DNA from: an uncultured bacterium
GTDB taxonomy: Bacteria; Muiribacteriota; Ozemobacteria; Ozemobacterales; Ozemobacteraceae
Direction of reading: 5' to 3'
Length of the DNA stretch: 45,247 bases
Assembly (NCBI GenBank): GCA_900317935.1
Contig: ONIU01000026.1
Location: forward strand, 1-45,247
This document shows positions 34,783 through 42,350 of this stretch, in pieces. The translations under genes were made by a program, and so were the position numbers. The notes under the pieces are model-generated. The model saw only the letters and a list, made by a program, of their open reading frames with translations, was not told the origin of the DNA and searched no databases. How positions within the stretch are numbered: position 1 is the first letter of the stretch; each line of letters starts with the position of its first letter.

Positions 34783-34821
34783 GCACATCTTGAAAGAAAA
34801 TAAAACCATTATTTTAGAGAT

Positions 34822-34913
34822 TAGGGCGTAGGGTGTAGAGAAATGAGAATTGAGAATTGAGAATTGAGAGTTGAGAAATTTGTAATTGGTGGTAAGTGGT
34901 AGGTAGTGGGTAA
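34822..34913. repeat. Degenerate heptanucleotide tract (TGAGAAT/TAGGGTG-type)
   Basis: About 13 units of 7 bp: TAGGGCG, TAGGGTG, TAGAGAA, then after one extra base TGAGAAT three times, TGAGAGT, TGAGAAA, TTTGTAA, TTGGTGG, TAAGTGG, TAGGTAG, TGGGTAA. It forms part of the 432-bp gap between rpsO and the methyltransferase gene. Confidence 0.75.
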
Positions 34914-34961
34914 AATGAGAAATGATTTGACAAAAAAGCTTAGATGCTGTAATCTGCCAGT

Positions 34962-34986
34962 AGAAAACGGAAATGTGCCGTTTTCT
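34962..34986. other. Isolated perfect hairpin in an intergenic region
   Basis: AGAAAACGG (34962-34970) pairs with CCGTTTTCT (34978-34986) around AAATGTG. It is not followed by a T-run, so it is unlikely to be a terminator in either direction. The remainder of the gap to 35129 is A/T-rich with no other clear element. Confidence 0.5.
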
Positions 34987-35129
34987 CTTGGGTCACATTA
35001 ATTATTTAGTGTAAATTCGTGACAAAACTTTATTTAAACAGCCTAAAATAAATTTAATCATCAGTGATTATTTAGGAATTAAAGTTACCAATTTTAAAGC
35101 TATATTTTGTATTTTTTAAAGGATAAAAA

Positions 35130-36419
35130 ATGGATAATAATATCGTAACTATCGAAAAAATGACTTACGGGATTGACTCTCTTGCCCATTTAGACGGCAA
35201 AGTAGTATTTGTACCTTACGGTGTTCCTGAAGATAAAGTTAAAATAGAAGTTGTAGAAGAAAAACCCGATTACATAAGAGCAAAAATAGTTGAAATATTA
35301 GAACCCTCTCGTTTTAGAAGGAAATCACCCTGCCCCAATTTCCCACAATGCGGAGGCTGTCATTGGCAGGAAATGAATCCTGAAGCACAAAGAACAGAAA
35401 AAGAAAACGTATTGAATTTCATAACCAAATCTTTGAATCCAGTACATGTTTATCCGATGGAACCGCTCCCAATGCGCGGTTATAGAAATAAAATGGAACT
35501 AAAAGTAGCCTTCCAAGAAGACGGAAGTGTTATTCTTGGTAACTACTCTTACAATTCTCACGATGTTGTTCCGTTAAATGGCTGTATAGTCCAATGTTAT
35601 GAAAATATGCAACTATACCAGAAACTACTTGAATTTGCCAACAAACCAGAACATCGTGAAACAATGGAAAACATTCATACCATTACCGTCAGAACTCTTG
35701 GCGAACAGCAGCATTGTACATTCGCATTAAAAGTTCCAACAAACAGCGAAGAAGCCCTAGCCCCATTCAAGCAGTTTTTTGATGAAAACGAAAGCATAAG
35801 TAGACTTGAAGTATATGGTGAAGTAGGCAATCTTCTTACTCAGATGAGAGACAAGAAACCTTTCTTCTTCATGAACAGAAACTGGAGAGTATCTCCTAAT
35901 TCTTTCTTCCAGAATAATCTGGAAGGTGCAGAAGCAATTCTTCACACCTTAATTTCTATTTATAGTGCTTATCAGCATAAAGGAAAGTTTTTAGACCTGT
36001 ATTGCGGCTGTGGAACTCAGACTTTCTTACTTGAATCTATGTTTGAAGAAGTTTATGGTGTAGAATGCAACGTTTCTTCTTTCCAAGATGCCCTAGCCCA
36101 TCAGAAAACAAGAAGTTCATCTAAAATTACATTCCTTTGCAAAAAAGCTGAAGCTATTTTTAACACCCCAATAACTAAAGGAGTCATAGCAGCTCTCCAT
36201 TTAAATCCACCAAGAACTGGTATTTCTCAAAGAGTAACAAGAGGTCTTTCCGGAATAAAACCCAAAATGATTACATATCTTTCTTGTAATCCAATGACCT
36301 TCAGAAGAGATGCTAAAGCTCTAAAACAAATGGGATATAAATTAGATAGCGTTTATTCTTTCGATTTATTCCCAGGAACCTATCATATGGAAACCCTTGG
36401 AGTATTTATTAGGAATTAG
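35130..36419 (+). CDS. TrmA/RlmD-family RNA 5-methyluridine methyltransferase
   Basis: SAM-dependent enzyme that methylates U in rRNA or tRNA at C5. A TRAM domain (1-60) precedes the iron-sulfur motif C68-x5-C74-x2-C77 (CPNFPQCGGC), as in RlmC/RlmD. The methylase domain has FLDLYCGCGTQTFLLE (SAM), and YLSCNPMTFRRD with the catalytic cysteine. The usual DPPR motif reads NPPRTG (HLNPPRTGIS). The 429-residue length is normal. The specific target base cannot be read from sequence. The final codons and stop are formed by a 7-bp repeat array, so the C-terminus may differ from its relatives. Confidence 0.88.
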   Translation: MDNNIVTIEKMTYGIDSLAHLDGKVVFVPYGVPEDKVKIEVVEEKPDYIRAKIVEILEPSRFRRKSPCPNFPQCGGCHWQEMNPEAQRTEKENVLNFITKSLNPVHVYPMEPLPMRGYRNKMELKVAFQEDGSVILGNYSYNSHDVVPLNGCIVQCYENMQLYQKLLEFANKPEHRETMENIHTITVRTLGEQQHCTFALKVPTNSEEALAPFKQFFDENESISRLEVYGEVGNLLTQMRDKKPFFFMNRNWRVSPNSFFQNNLEGAEAILHTLISIYSAYQHKGKFLDLYCGCGTQTFLLESMFEEVYGVECNVSSFQDALAHQKTRSSSKITFLCKKAEAIFNTPITKGVIAALHLNPPRTGISQRVTRGLSGIKPKMITYLSCNPMTFRRDAKALKQMGYKLDSVYSFDLFPGTYHMETLGVFIRN

Positions 36420-36456
36420 GAATTAGGAATTAGGAATTGAGAATTAGGAATTGAGA
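36408..36456. repeat. Heptanucleotide tandem array (ATTAGGA) overlapping a gene end
   Basis: Seven contiguous units: ATTAGGA four times, ATTGAGA, ATTAGGA, ATTGAGA. The first two units encode the last residues (Ile-Arg-Asn) and the TAG stop of the methyltransferase. Confidence 0.88.
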
Positions 36457-36476
36457 TTTTTTATTTGAGATTTAGC

Positions 36477-36507
36477 AAAAAAAAGCTGGCTTACGCCAGC
36501 TTTTTTT
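36477..36507. terminator. Bidirectional terminator
   Basis: AAAAAAAGCTGGC (36478-36490) pairs with GCCAGCTTTTTTT (36495-36507) around TTAC, between two converging genes. Confidence 0.92.
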
Positions 36508-36532
36508 ATTACCGTCATCTCTTCGATTAAAA

Positions 36533-37360
36533 TTATCTTTTAAAATAATCTGACTTAAGAATTTCCATGGTTTTAAGCTGTTCTTCTTTATCTGCCTCTG
36601 GCAGGAAAATAGCATCGCTATAATTTTCTGTATCAGAAGTTTTATAGGTTAAAATTCTCTTAGCTTTTTTAACATCCTGCCAAGCACTTTCTGAAGAGGT
36701 TATAACAGTAAAGTTTTCGGGAACTTTTATTTCAACATTAATTTTCTCAAAATCAACAGGGAAAAGCCCCCATTTAGAAATCAGAGAACCAATCTGAAAT
36801 CTTTTTCCATAACGGTCATTAGACTTGAAGAAACGCAAAAATGAATTAGCAATGTCCTGCCCTTTTTCTTTAACAGACCTTGCATCTTTAACACCAGCCT
36901 TTTCTTCTTCTTCCTTACGCTTAATAGCCCTACGAACTGCGTCAATACTATAATTTATATATACATTTGCATTCATTTCAAATTTAATTTCTTCATTAGG
37001 CTTAAGAGAGAAGCTATATCTAGGATTTTCGGGGTCATATTTAAAAGATTTGCCATTAACGTTTATAGTTATTTTGCTAACAGAAGAAGGGTATAGAATT
37101 CTAAATTTCACAGAACTAGCAACTTCTTTATCTGAAACATTAGCAAGAACTGCCTTAAGGCTTGTTACCGCAATATCATTTTCTATAGATGCCTTAGCCT
37201 GACAATCTTTTACTTTAAAAAACTGAGAATAAGATTTTTCAATTACAATTTCCGGGAAACGAGGTAAAATATTATGGTCTGTTGCTTTTGCTGTTTCAGC
37301 AGCAAAAAGGAAGCATAATATACAGCTAAGTATAAAAAAAATATGATAAACTCTTTTCAT
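36533..37360 (-). CDS. Exported protein of unknown function
   Basis: A 275-residue protein with a signal peptide (VYHIFFILSCILCFLFAAET, cleavage near AKA26). The first half of the mature protein looks like a beta-sandwich with paired phrases (AVLANVSDKEVASSVKFRIL, ITINVNGKSFKYDPENPRY, LKPNEEIKFEMNANVYINY). A charged helical stretch (about 140-175) is followed by a second beta region (INVEIKVPENFTVITSSESA). I do not recognise the family. It is a single gene bounded by a terminator and diverges from the PHP gene. A periplasmic or surface role is all that can be said. Confidence 0.7.
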   Translation of the reverse strand: MKRVYHIFFILSCILCFLFAAETAKATDHNILPRFPEIVIEKSYSQFFKVKDCQAKASIENDIAVTSLKAVLANVSDKEVASSVKFRILYPSSVSKITINVNGKSFKYDPENPRYSFSLKPNEEIKFEMNANVYINYSIDAVRRAIKRKEEEEKAGVKDARSVKEKGQDIANSFLRFFKSNDRYGKRFQIGSLISKWGLFPVDFEKINVEIKVPENFTVITSSESAWQDVKKAKRILTYKTSDTENYSDAIFLPEADKEEQLKTMEILKSDYFKR

Positions 37361-37537
37361 ATATTTACACCCTTTATAAATAGTTCAAGAAACCAATGGA
37401 AAAGTTTAATAATTATAACTACCCAAATCTGATTATGCAAAAATTATATTGCTTAAATATAAAATTGTCAAAAGTATGGAACTTTTCAAAAATTTACTAT
37501 AAAATAAAGTTGACCTAAGTGAAAGGAATGATTTTTT

Positions 37538-38404
37538 GTGAAAAAACAATCTGTTGTTTTTGCAGACCTTCACACACACAGCAGTGTATCTGACGGTTTG
37601 CTAACCCCAGCTTTACTGGTAGAGAAGGCGGAATCTATAGGTTTATCTGCCATAGGCATTACAGATCACGATACAATTAACGGCATAAAAGAAGCCAAAG
37701 AAGCTTCTAAAGGCAAAAATATTAAGGTAATAGCCGGAACAGAACTCTCTTGTGGAAAACCAGGACAAGAAAAATCTGTTCATGTTTTAGGCCTGTTTGT
37801 CTCGCCGGAAGAATCAAAGCTTTCAAGAATACTAGATAAACAGAGAGAGCTTCGACATATCAGAGCCTTGAAAATATTAAACCTTCTTAGAGAACAAGGT
37901 TTCAACATGGACGAGTTAGAAGAATGGTTTAAAAGTGAACCTAATCGAGTATTAGGACGTCCACACCTAGCTCATTTCCTTGAAGATAAAGGCTATGTAA
38001 AGAATTTTGATGAAGCATTTAAAAAATATCTGACTTCCGGCTGTCCCGCATATGTTCCAAAAGATTATATAGAATATAATGAAGCAATAGATGCCATTCA
38101 TGATGCAGGAGGCATAGCAGTAATAGCACATCCAGGGCTAATACCAAAATGGGAGGAAACATGGGAAACAATTAAAGATCTTCCCTGGGATGGTATTGAA
38201 GTTTTTTATATAGAACACAAGAATAAAGACGTAGAGTTCTTTTACAAAATAGCACAGGAACGAAATATCGTCTCAACTGGTGGAAGCGACTATCATGGAG
38301 ACTATGGGAAGCATTTGGACAGATTAGGACAAGGTGGACTATCAAAAGAACAATTTGAAAATCTACTGGAGTTTTGTGCATCAAGGGGGATAAATACTAA
38401 ATGA
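37538..38404 (+). CDS. PHP-domain phosphoesterase (RNase AM/TrpH-like)
   Basis: Metal-dependent phosphoesterase. Ligands appear as H12-x-H14 (ADLHTHSSVSDG), GITDHDT, GTELSC, LGRPHLAHFLE, IAHPG and TGGSDYHGDYGK, in the order of the TrpH/YciV family. Members act on short 5'-phosphorylated RNA or on 3',5'-bisphosphonucleotides; which one applies here is not decidable. The 288-residue length is normal. The start is GTG at 37538, preceded by AAAGGA. Its TGA overlaps the glycosyltransferase ATG by four bases. Confidence 0.88.
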   Translation: MKKQSVVFADLHTHSSVSDGLLTPALLVEKAESIGLSAIGITDHDTINGIKEAKEASKGKNIKVIAGTELSCGKPGQEKSVHVLGLFVSPEESKLSRILDKQRELRHIRALKILNLLREQGFNMDELEEWFKSEPNRVLGRPHLAHFLEDKGYVKNFDEAFKKYLTSGCPAYVPKDYIEYNEAIDAIHDAGGIAVIAHPGLIPKWEETWETIKDLPWDGIEVFYIEHKNKDVEFFYKIAQERNIVSTGGSDYHGDYGKHLDRLGQGGLSKEQFENLLEFCASRGINTK

Positions 38405-39606
38405 AAGACAATAAAAATCACAAACCGTTTAATAACTATTCAAAACAAAATAAACCCCTCGTTGCAAGTAAAGGTTTCAATAAATTCAACAAATCAGAAA
38501 AGCCTCATTTCCAGCCACATCATAGAAAAAGAAATGACGACTTTGATGATTACGAAGATGATGAAGAATATGGAAGTTTCAAGAATTTTGAAAAGATTAA
38601 TCGTCGTAACGAAACGGCTTACGGTGGAAAACGCAAATCAAACAAGAGTATAAAACCAGCAAATGTCTGTATTATTGCTAATTTTCGCTCACCAACTTTC
38701 ACTGGTCGCGTCGGGACATCAATTCTAGATTCTGCCAAGAAACAGAATCTCCTTTTCGCAGCCTCAGAAAGACGTTCCTATGCGAACACAGATTTGACTC
38801 AACTTAGAAGACTTCAAAGAGCCGGTTTGGTTATAGTTCCCTCAGAAAAGCATGCTCAAGCTTGCAAAAAAGCTGGAATAAACGCTCAAAGAATAAAAAT
38901 AGCTCCTATACCAGTCAATACAGAAATATTTAATCCTAGAGCTGTTTGTCCAGAAGAATACCTTAACAAAAAAGACTATTTCAGAATTATTACATCTGGA
39001 AATCCATTAAACAGAAAAGGTTTAGAAGATGTATTAAAAGCTTATATAAAAGAATTTAAACCGACAGAAAAAGTAGAATTGATAATCAAGCTTACTCATC
39101 TTCCCAAAATAAAGAAAGACTTTGCTTACGAAGTATTAGATTTTCGTAAAAAGCTTGGTGCTTTAAACTCTATGTTTGCAAAAGTTACAGTAATAGACAA
39201 CACTTTGTCTGATGCTGACTATGCAGGACTTCTTGCTTCCGCAGATATCTATGTTGCAGGCAATCTCGCATTTAATTCAGCCATTAACGTCAGAGAAGCT
39301 ACTGCTTGTGGACTTCACATAATTGGAGCTGATTATCTAAACTCAATCTCAAATCTTCCAATGAACACAATTATTCCTGTAAAAACAAATGTAATAGAAA
39401 TGCCTAAAGGAGAACTATACGCTGATTCTCCGATTATAAAAGTTCATCAATTAGATTCTCAAGGGCTAAGTTATGCTATGAGAAAAGCTTTTAATGCCAA
39501 AGACAGCCTTAGAGGAAGAAAAGCAGGAATAGCAGCTTCATTTAAGAATGAAATAACTTGGGACGAACTGGCAAGACTTGTTGTTCCTACCCCTAAAGAA
39601 GAATAA
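38401..39606 (+). CDS. GT-B family glycosyltransferase-like protein with charged N-terminal extension
   Basis: Residues about 85-395 follow the GT4-type pattern: VIVPSEKHAQACKKAGI, KIAPIPVNTEIFNP, FRIITSGNPLNRKGLEDVLKAY and a C-terminal NVREATACGLHIIGADY. The E-x7-E nucleotide-sugar motif keeps only the second glutamate (first position in NLAFNSAINVRE is not acidic), and the N-terminal Rossmann half seems short. Residues 1-80 are Lys/Asn/Asp-rich and likely disordered. No signal or membrane segment is seen. The donor and acceptor are unknown. Coupled to the PHP gene by an ATGA overlap. Confidence 0.75.
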   Translation: MKDNKNHKPFNNYSKQNKPLVASKGFNKFNKSEKPHFQPHHRKRNDDFDDYEDDEEYGSFKNFEKINRRNETAYGGKRKSNKSIKPANVCIIANFRSPTFTGRVGTSILDSAKKQNLLFAASERRSYANTDLTQLRRLQRAGLVIVPSEKHAQACKKAGINAQRIKIAPIPVNTEIFNPRAVCPEEYLNKKDYFRIITSGNPLNRKGLEDVLKAYIKEFKPTEKVELIIKLTHLPKIKKDFAYEVLDFRKKLGALNSMFAKVTVIDNTLSDADYAGLLASADIYVAGNLAFNSAINVREATACGLHIIGADYLNSISNLPMNTIIPVKTNVIEMPKGELYADSPIIKVHQLDSQGLSYAMRKAFNAKDSLRGRKAGIAASFKNEITWDELARLVVPTPKEE

Positions 39607-39612
39607 TAGAGT

Positions 39613-39675
39613 GGTAGGTGGTAGGTTATAGGTGAAAGCTGAGAAATGAGAGATTGTGGTAGGTGGTATGCAGTG
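39613..39675. repeat. Degenerate heptanucleotide tract (GGTAGGT-type)
   Basis: Nine units of 7 bp start seven bases after the glycosyltransferase stop: GGTAGGT twice, TATAGGT, GAAAGCT, GAGAAAT, GAGAGAT, TGTGGTA, GGTGGTA, TGCAGTG. Between here and 39867 no gene is recognised. Confidence 0.75.
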
Positions 39676-39867
39676 TTAAGAGTGAAAATGTAGACAGCTG
39701 ACGAGAGACCTTTTATTCTCCGCACAAGGCTCGTTCTCTCAAAGTTTATTCGAAGGCAGTAATATTCAGAGACCGCGGAGGAGAATAAGGTCGAACAAGC
39801 ATGCTGTCCGCTTCTAATAAATAGAATACTAGAACCCATAAAAATGAAAGTTGAGAATGAGAAGTAA

Positions 39868-39979
39868 AGTGAGACGAGGCTAAAGCCTCTGTGGGACTGT
39901 TGCTGACGCAACTTGTGAGACGGCAACTGACGCTGCCTGTGAGAGTTGTGTTCGACAATTACCACAGTGAAGTCTCACA
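39868..39979 (+). repeat. TGTGRGAC-box hairpin array, copy 2
   Basis: Boxes AGTGAGAC (39868), TGTGGGAC (39890), TGTGAGAC (39914) and TGTGAGAG (39938) recur every 22-24 bp. Between them are different hairpins: GAGGC-TAAA-GCCTC, GTTGC-TGAC-GCAAC, GGCAAC-TGAC-GCTGCC (one mismatch) and TTGT-GTTCG-ACAA. The element closes with an inverted box GTCTCACA (39972-39979). The same grammar is seen at 9709-9767. Confidence 0.75.
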
Positions 39980-39997
39980 GATTGCGACAATATTCGG

Positions 39998-41290
39998 TTA
40001 TCGCTTAATCAAAGTCGTTACCAGCAAAATTGCCAACTGGATAAAGCCTGCTGACACTGCAGCTATAGCTATTCCTTTCATTCCATAAACCGGAACAGTA
40101 GAATAGCATAGATATAACTGAAACAGTGCAGAAACTAGTCCTGCAATAAAAGGAATTCTGTAATTTCCTGCAGCAAAGAAACCTCTATTTAGCATTAAAT
40201 TTAGAGATACAGGTAATAAAGCCATAGAATACCATTTAAATAAGCCTGCAGCCACATCTACATCTTCTATGGAAAATTTTCCTCGCATAAAAACAACACG
40301 AACAATGAATTCTGCCCCAAACCAGATAACAGCAATAATCGGTAAAATCACAACAGAAGCCAACCCAAGAGATTTCGCTAAGAATCTGATTCTCTCTTTT
40401 CCTTGAAGTAAACTTAAATTCGGTAATATAACATGAGCAAGACTGATTGCTATTATTCCAAGCGGAAGATTAAATAGTTTTTCGGTATAATTCAAAGTTG
40501 AAATTCCCCCTTCGCTTGATGAGAGTAAATGACGCTCATAAACCGGAATAAGAGGGAGAATGGAAATCCAGGCTATGACAGGTGCAGAAGCATTTAAATA
40601 ATCAATTGCTATAGAATGTTTATAAACAAAAGCATTTCTAAAGCCATTTTCTATTACATTGTCTTTGTATATCAAGTAAAACAGCCAAAGAACCTGAATT
40701 AAAGCTCCTACAGTATTTGCGATTGCAATTATTATTATGCTATCTCCAGCAGCTATAAATGTACCAACTATTATAGATAAATTAACCAATAAAGCACCAA
40801 ATGCAGGTTTAGCAAAACTCATTCTAGAATTTAAAAGAGAAGTTTGAACACCACTAAGCAGTCCTAATGTGAGATATGGAATAAGTATAAGCCACATTTT
40901 ACGAAGAACAGGTTCAAAAGCAACATCAATCTCAGGCATGAGCAGAGTGCAAATGCCATTGGTTCCCAATGCAAGAACAATGCTTAACCCTACTCCTACT
41001 GCAAAAGTAATCCAAAAGATACTCCAAAAAGACTGATGCAATAAAGTTTTATCATCTTTATTTTTCACAAAAACAGGAACTGCAGCTCCAGAAACCAATC
41101 CTTCACTTAAGAATTTATAGACTAAATCAGGCAGAACCATAACAGCAGTCAGCATATCGGCTTCTACTGATCTTCCATAAAAAGCAGCAATAGCGGCAAC
41201 TTTAATGAAACCGCTTGCCCTGGATAAAGCAGTAAGAGCAGAAAGAGAAAAGAAAGCTTTTATTATTCTGTCTAATTTCATAATAATCAA
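39998..41290 (-). CDS. murJ: Lipid II flippase MurJ (MviN family)
   Basis: Polytopic MOP-superfamily protein that flips lipid-linked peptidoglycan precursor. Family phrases include SRASGFIKVAAIAAFYG, LPDLVYKFLSEGLVSGAAVPVF, PYLTLGLLSGVQTSLLNSRM and FNLPLGIIAISLAHVILPNLS. At 430 residues it is shorter than the usual 500 or so: the chain ends after the segment GMKGIAIAAVSAGFIQLAIL, so the last two membrane helices seem to be missing. The 3' end lies 18 bp from the hairpin-array repeat. The start may be the ATG at 41290 or the one at 41281; neither has a good ribosome site. Confidence 0.9.
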   Translation of the reverse strand: MIIMKLDRIIKAFFSLSALTALSRASGFIKVAAIAAFYGRSVEADMLTAVMVLPDLVYKFLSEGLVSGAAVPVFVKNKDDKTLLHQSFWSIFWITFAVGVGLSIVLALGTNGICTLLMPEIDVAFEPVLRKMWLILIPYLTLGLLSGVQTSLLNSRMSFAKPAFGALLVNLSIIVGTFIAAGDSIIIIAIANTVGALIQVLWLFYLIYKDNVIENGFRNAFVYKHSIAIDYLNASAPVIAWISILPLIPVYERHLLSSSEGGISTLNYTEKLFNLPLGIIAISLAHVILPNLSLLQGKERIRFLAKSLGLASVVILPIIAVIWFGAEFIVRVVFMRGKFSIEDVDVAAGLFKWYSMALLPVSLNLMLNRGFFAAGNYRIPFIAGLVSALFQLYLCYSTVPVYGMKGIAIAAVSAGFIQLAILLVTTLIKR

Positions 41291-41418
41291 TAATATAATA
41301 AGTTTGCTCTATTTGAATAGTTTATTATTAGCAAAACTCAAGAAATAATTCTTGAACATCATAAAAAAAGCATTTAAATTAAATAATAAATAGTTTTGAG
41401 GACTAAAAAGGTACAAAT

Positions 41419-42216
41419 ATGTCTAATTCTCGTTCAGGAAATTCTTCTGGTAATATTCTTTTTGCCATAATTCCATTTTTAATAATGGCTGCTGTATTTG
41501 TTTATGTATTACATCTGGATAAAAAGCGAAAAAAAGAAATAAATGATTTCTGCACAAGAAACGGTATGACCTACCAGGACAAAGTTATCTCTTTACCATC
41601 TGCAGCGCAGCAGTTCGCTATAGTAAATCTCGGAGGCAAAAGAACAATATCCAGTGTAATGGCAGGAACAAGAAATAATATTAAATTTTATATTTTCGAA
41701 GTTTCTTCAGAACAGCTTAATGATTCTCACATATCCAGAGGCAAAGCCCATAACGCATGTCTTGCTCATACTGTATGCTTAATAATAAATATTAAAACAA
41801 GGTTTCCAAGTTTTTATTTAAGAGATACAAACGATAAACTTCCAAAAACTTTTCATTTTCTCGGAATGGATATGCCAGCACCTAATTATTATAATCTAGG
41901 AATAGACATATTAAACCCTGATAAGATATACGAAAAAAAAGGTGGAAAAGACATAGAACTTACAGACAATCCTGATTTTTGCAACGATTTTATTTTGAAA
42001 GGCCGCAATGAAGAAAATGTATACAATTACTTCACATTGGAAAGAACAAACGCCTTTATGGATAATCATCAGCCTGGTTACCAATATGAAGCTAATGAAG
42101 ACTGCTTTATGGTCTCTAAACCATATATATTAGACTTAGATGGACGATTAGATTTATTAAAAAAATCAATGATTATTTATAATAGTTTAATATCTACTCC
42201 AAATAATCCAACATAA
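41419..42216 (+). CDS. Single-pass membrane protein of unknown function
   Basis: A 265-residue protein with a Ser/Asn-rich start, one membrane segment (about 13-31, ILFAIIPFLIMAAVFVYVLH), and then a basic stretch with the rest cytoplasmic or periplasmic. Conserved-looking phrases are NGMTYQDK, FPSFYLRDTN, LTDNPDFCNDFILKGRNEEN and NEDCFMVSKPYILDLDGRL. The PdF..dFilkG.nE pattern occurs in uncharacterised DUF3137-like bacterial proteins, but I am not sure of the family. It is transcribed alone, between murJ (divergent) and the foldase promoter. Confidence 0.65.
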   Translation: MSNSRSGNSSGNILFAIIPFLIMAAVFVYVLHLDKKRKKEINDFCTRNGMTYQDKVISLPSAAQQFAIVNLGGKRTISSVMAGTRNNIKFYIFEVSSEQLNDSHISRGKAHNACLAHTVCLIINIKTRFPSFYLRDTNDKLPKTFHFLGMDMPAPNYYNLGIDILNPDKIYEKKGGKDIELTDNPDFCNDFILKGRNEENVYNYFTLERTNAFMDNHQPGYQYEANEDCFMVSKPYILDLDGRLDLLKKSMIIYNSLISTPNNPT

Positions 42217-42244
42217 CGGTTATTACCCCTCATATAAGTTATAT

Positions 42245-42274
42245 TTGACAGTATCAAATAAGCAATGATATAAT
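42245..42274 (+). promoter_or_regulatory. Consensus promoter of the PpiD-like gene
   Basis: TTGACA (42245-42250) and TATAAT (42269-42274), spacing 18, with TG one base before the -10 (extended). It is the best promoter in the window. The leader is about 70 nt. Confidence 0.8.
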
Positions 42275-42350
42275 TTTCGCACTTATATGCAGATAAAGAT
42301 TTTTTAGCTTCATATAGTGTACAAAATGTATTAAGAGGTGGCCGACAAGT

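Noticed and set aside
39471..39965. Minus-strand frame across the glycosyltransferase end and repeat region
   Set aside because: It is antisense to a real gene for part of its length and otherwise encoded by heptamer and hairpin repeats.
39868..39979. Possible CRISPR array (regular boxes with differing spacers)
   Set aside because: The repeated box is only 8 bp and degenerate, and the 'spacers' of 14-16 bp are themselves palindromes. No cas gene is present.
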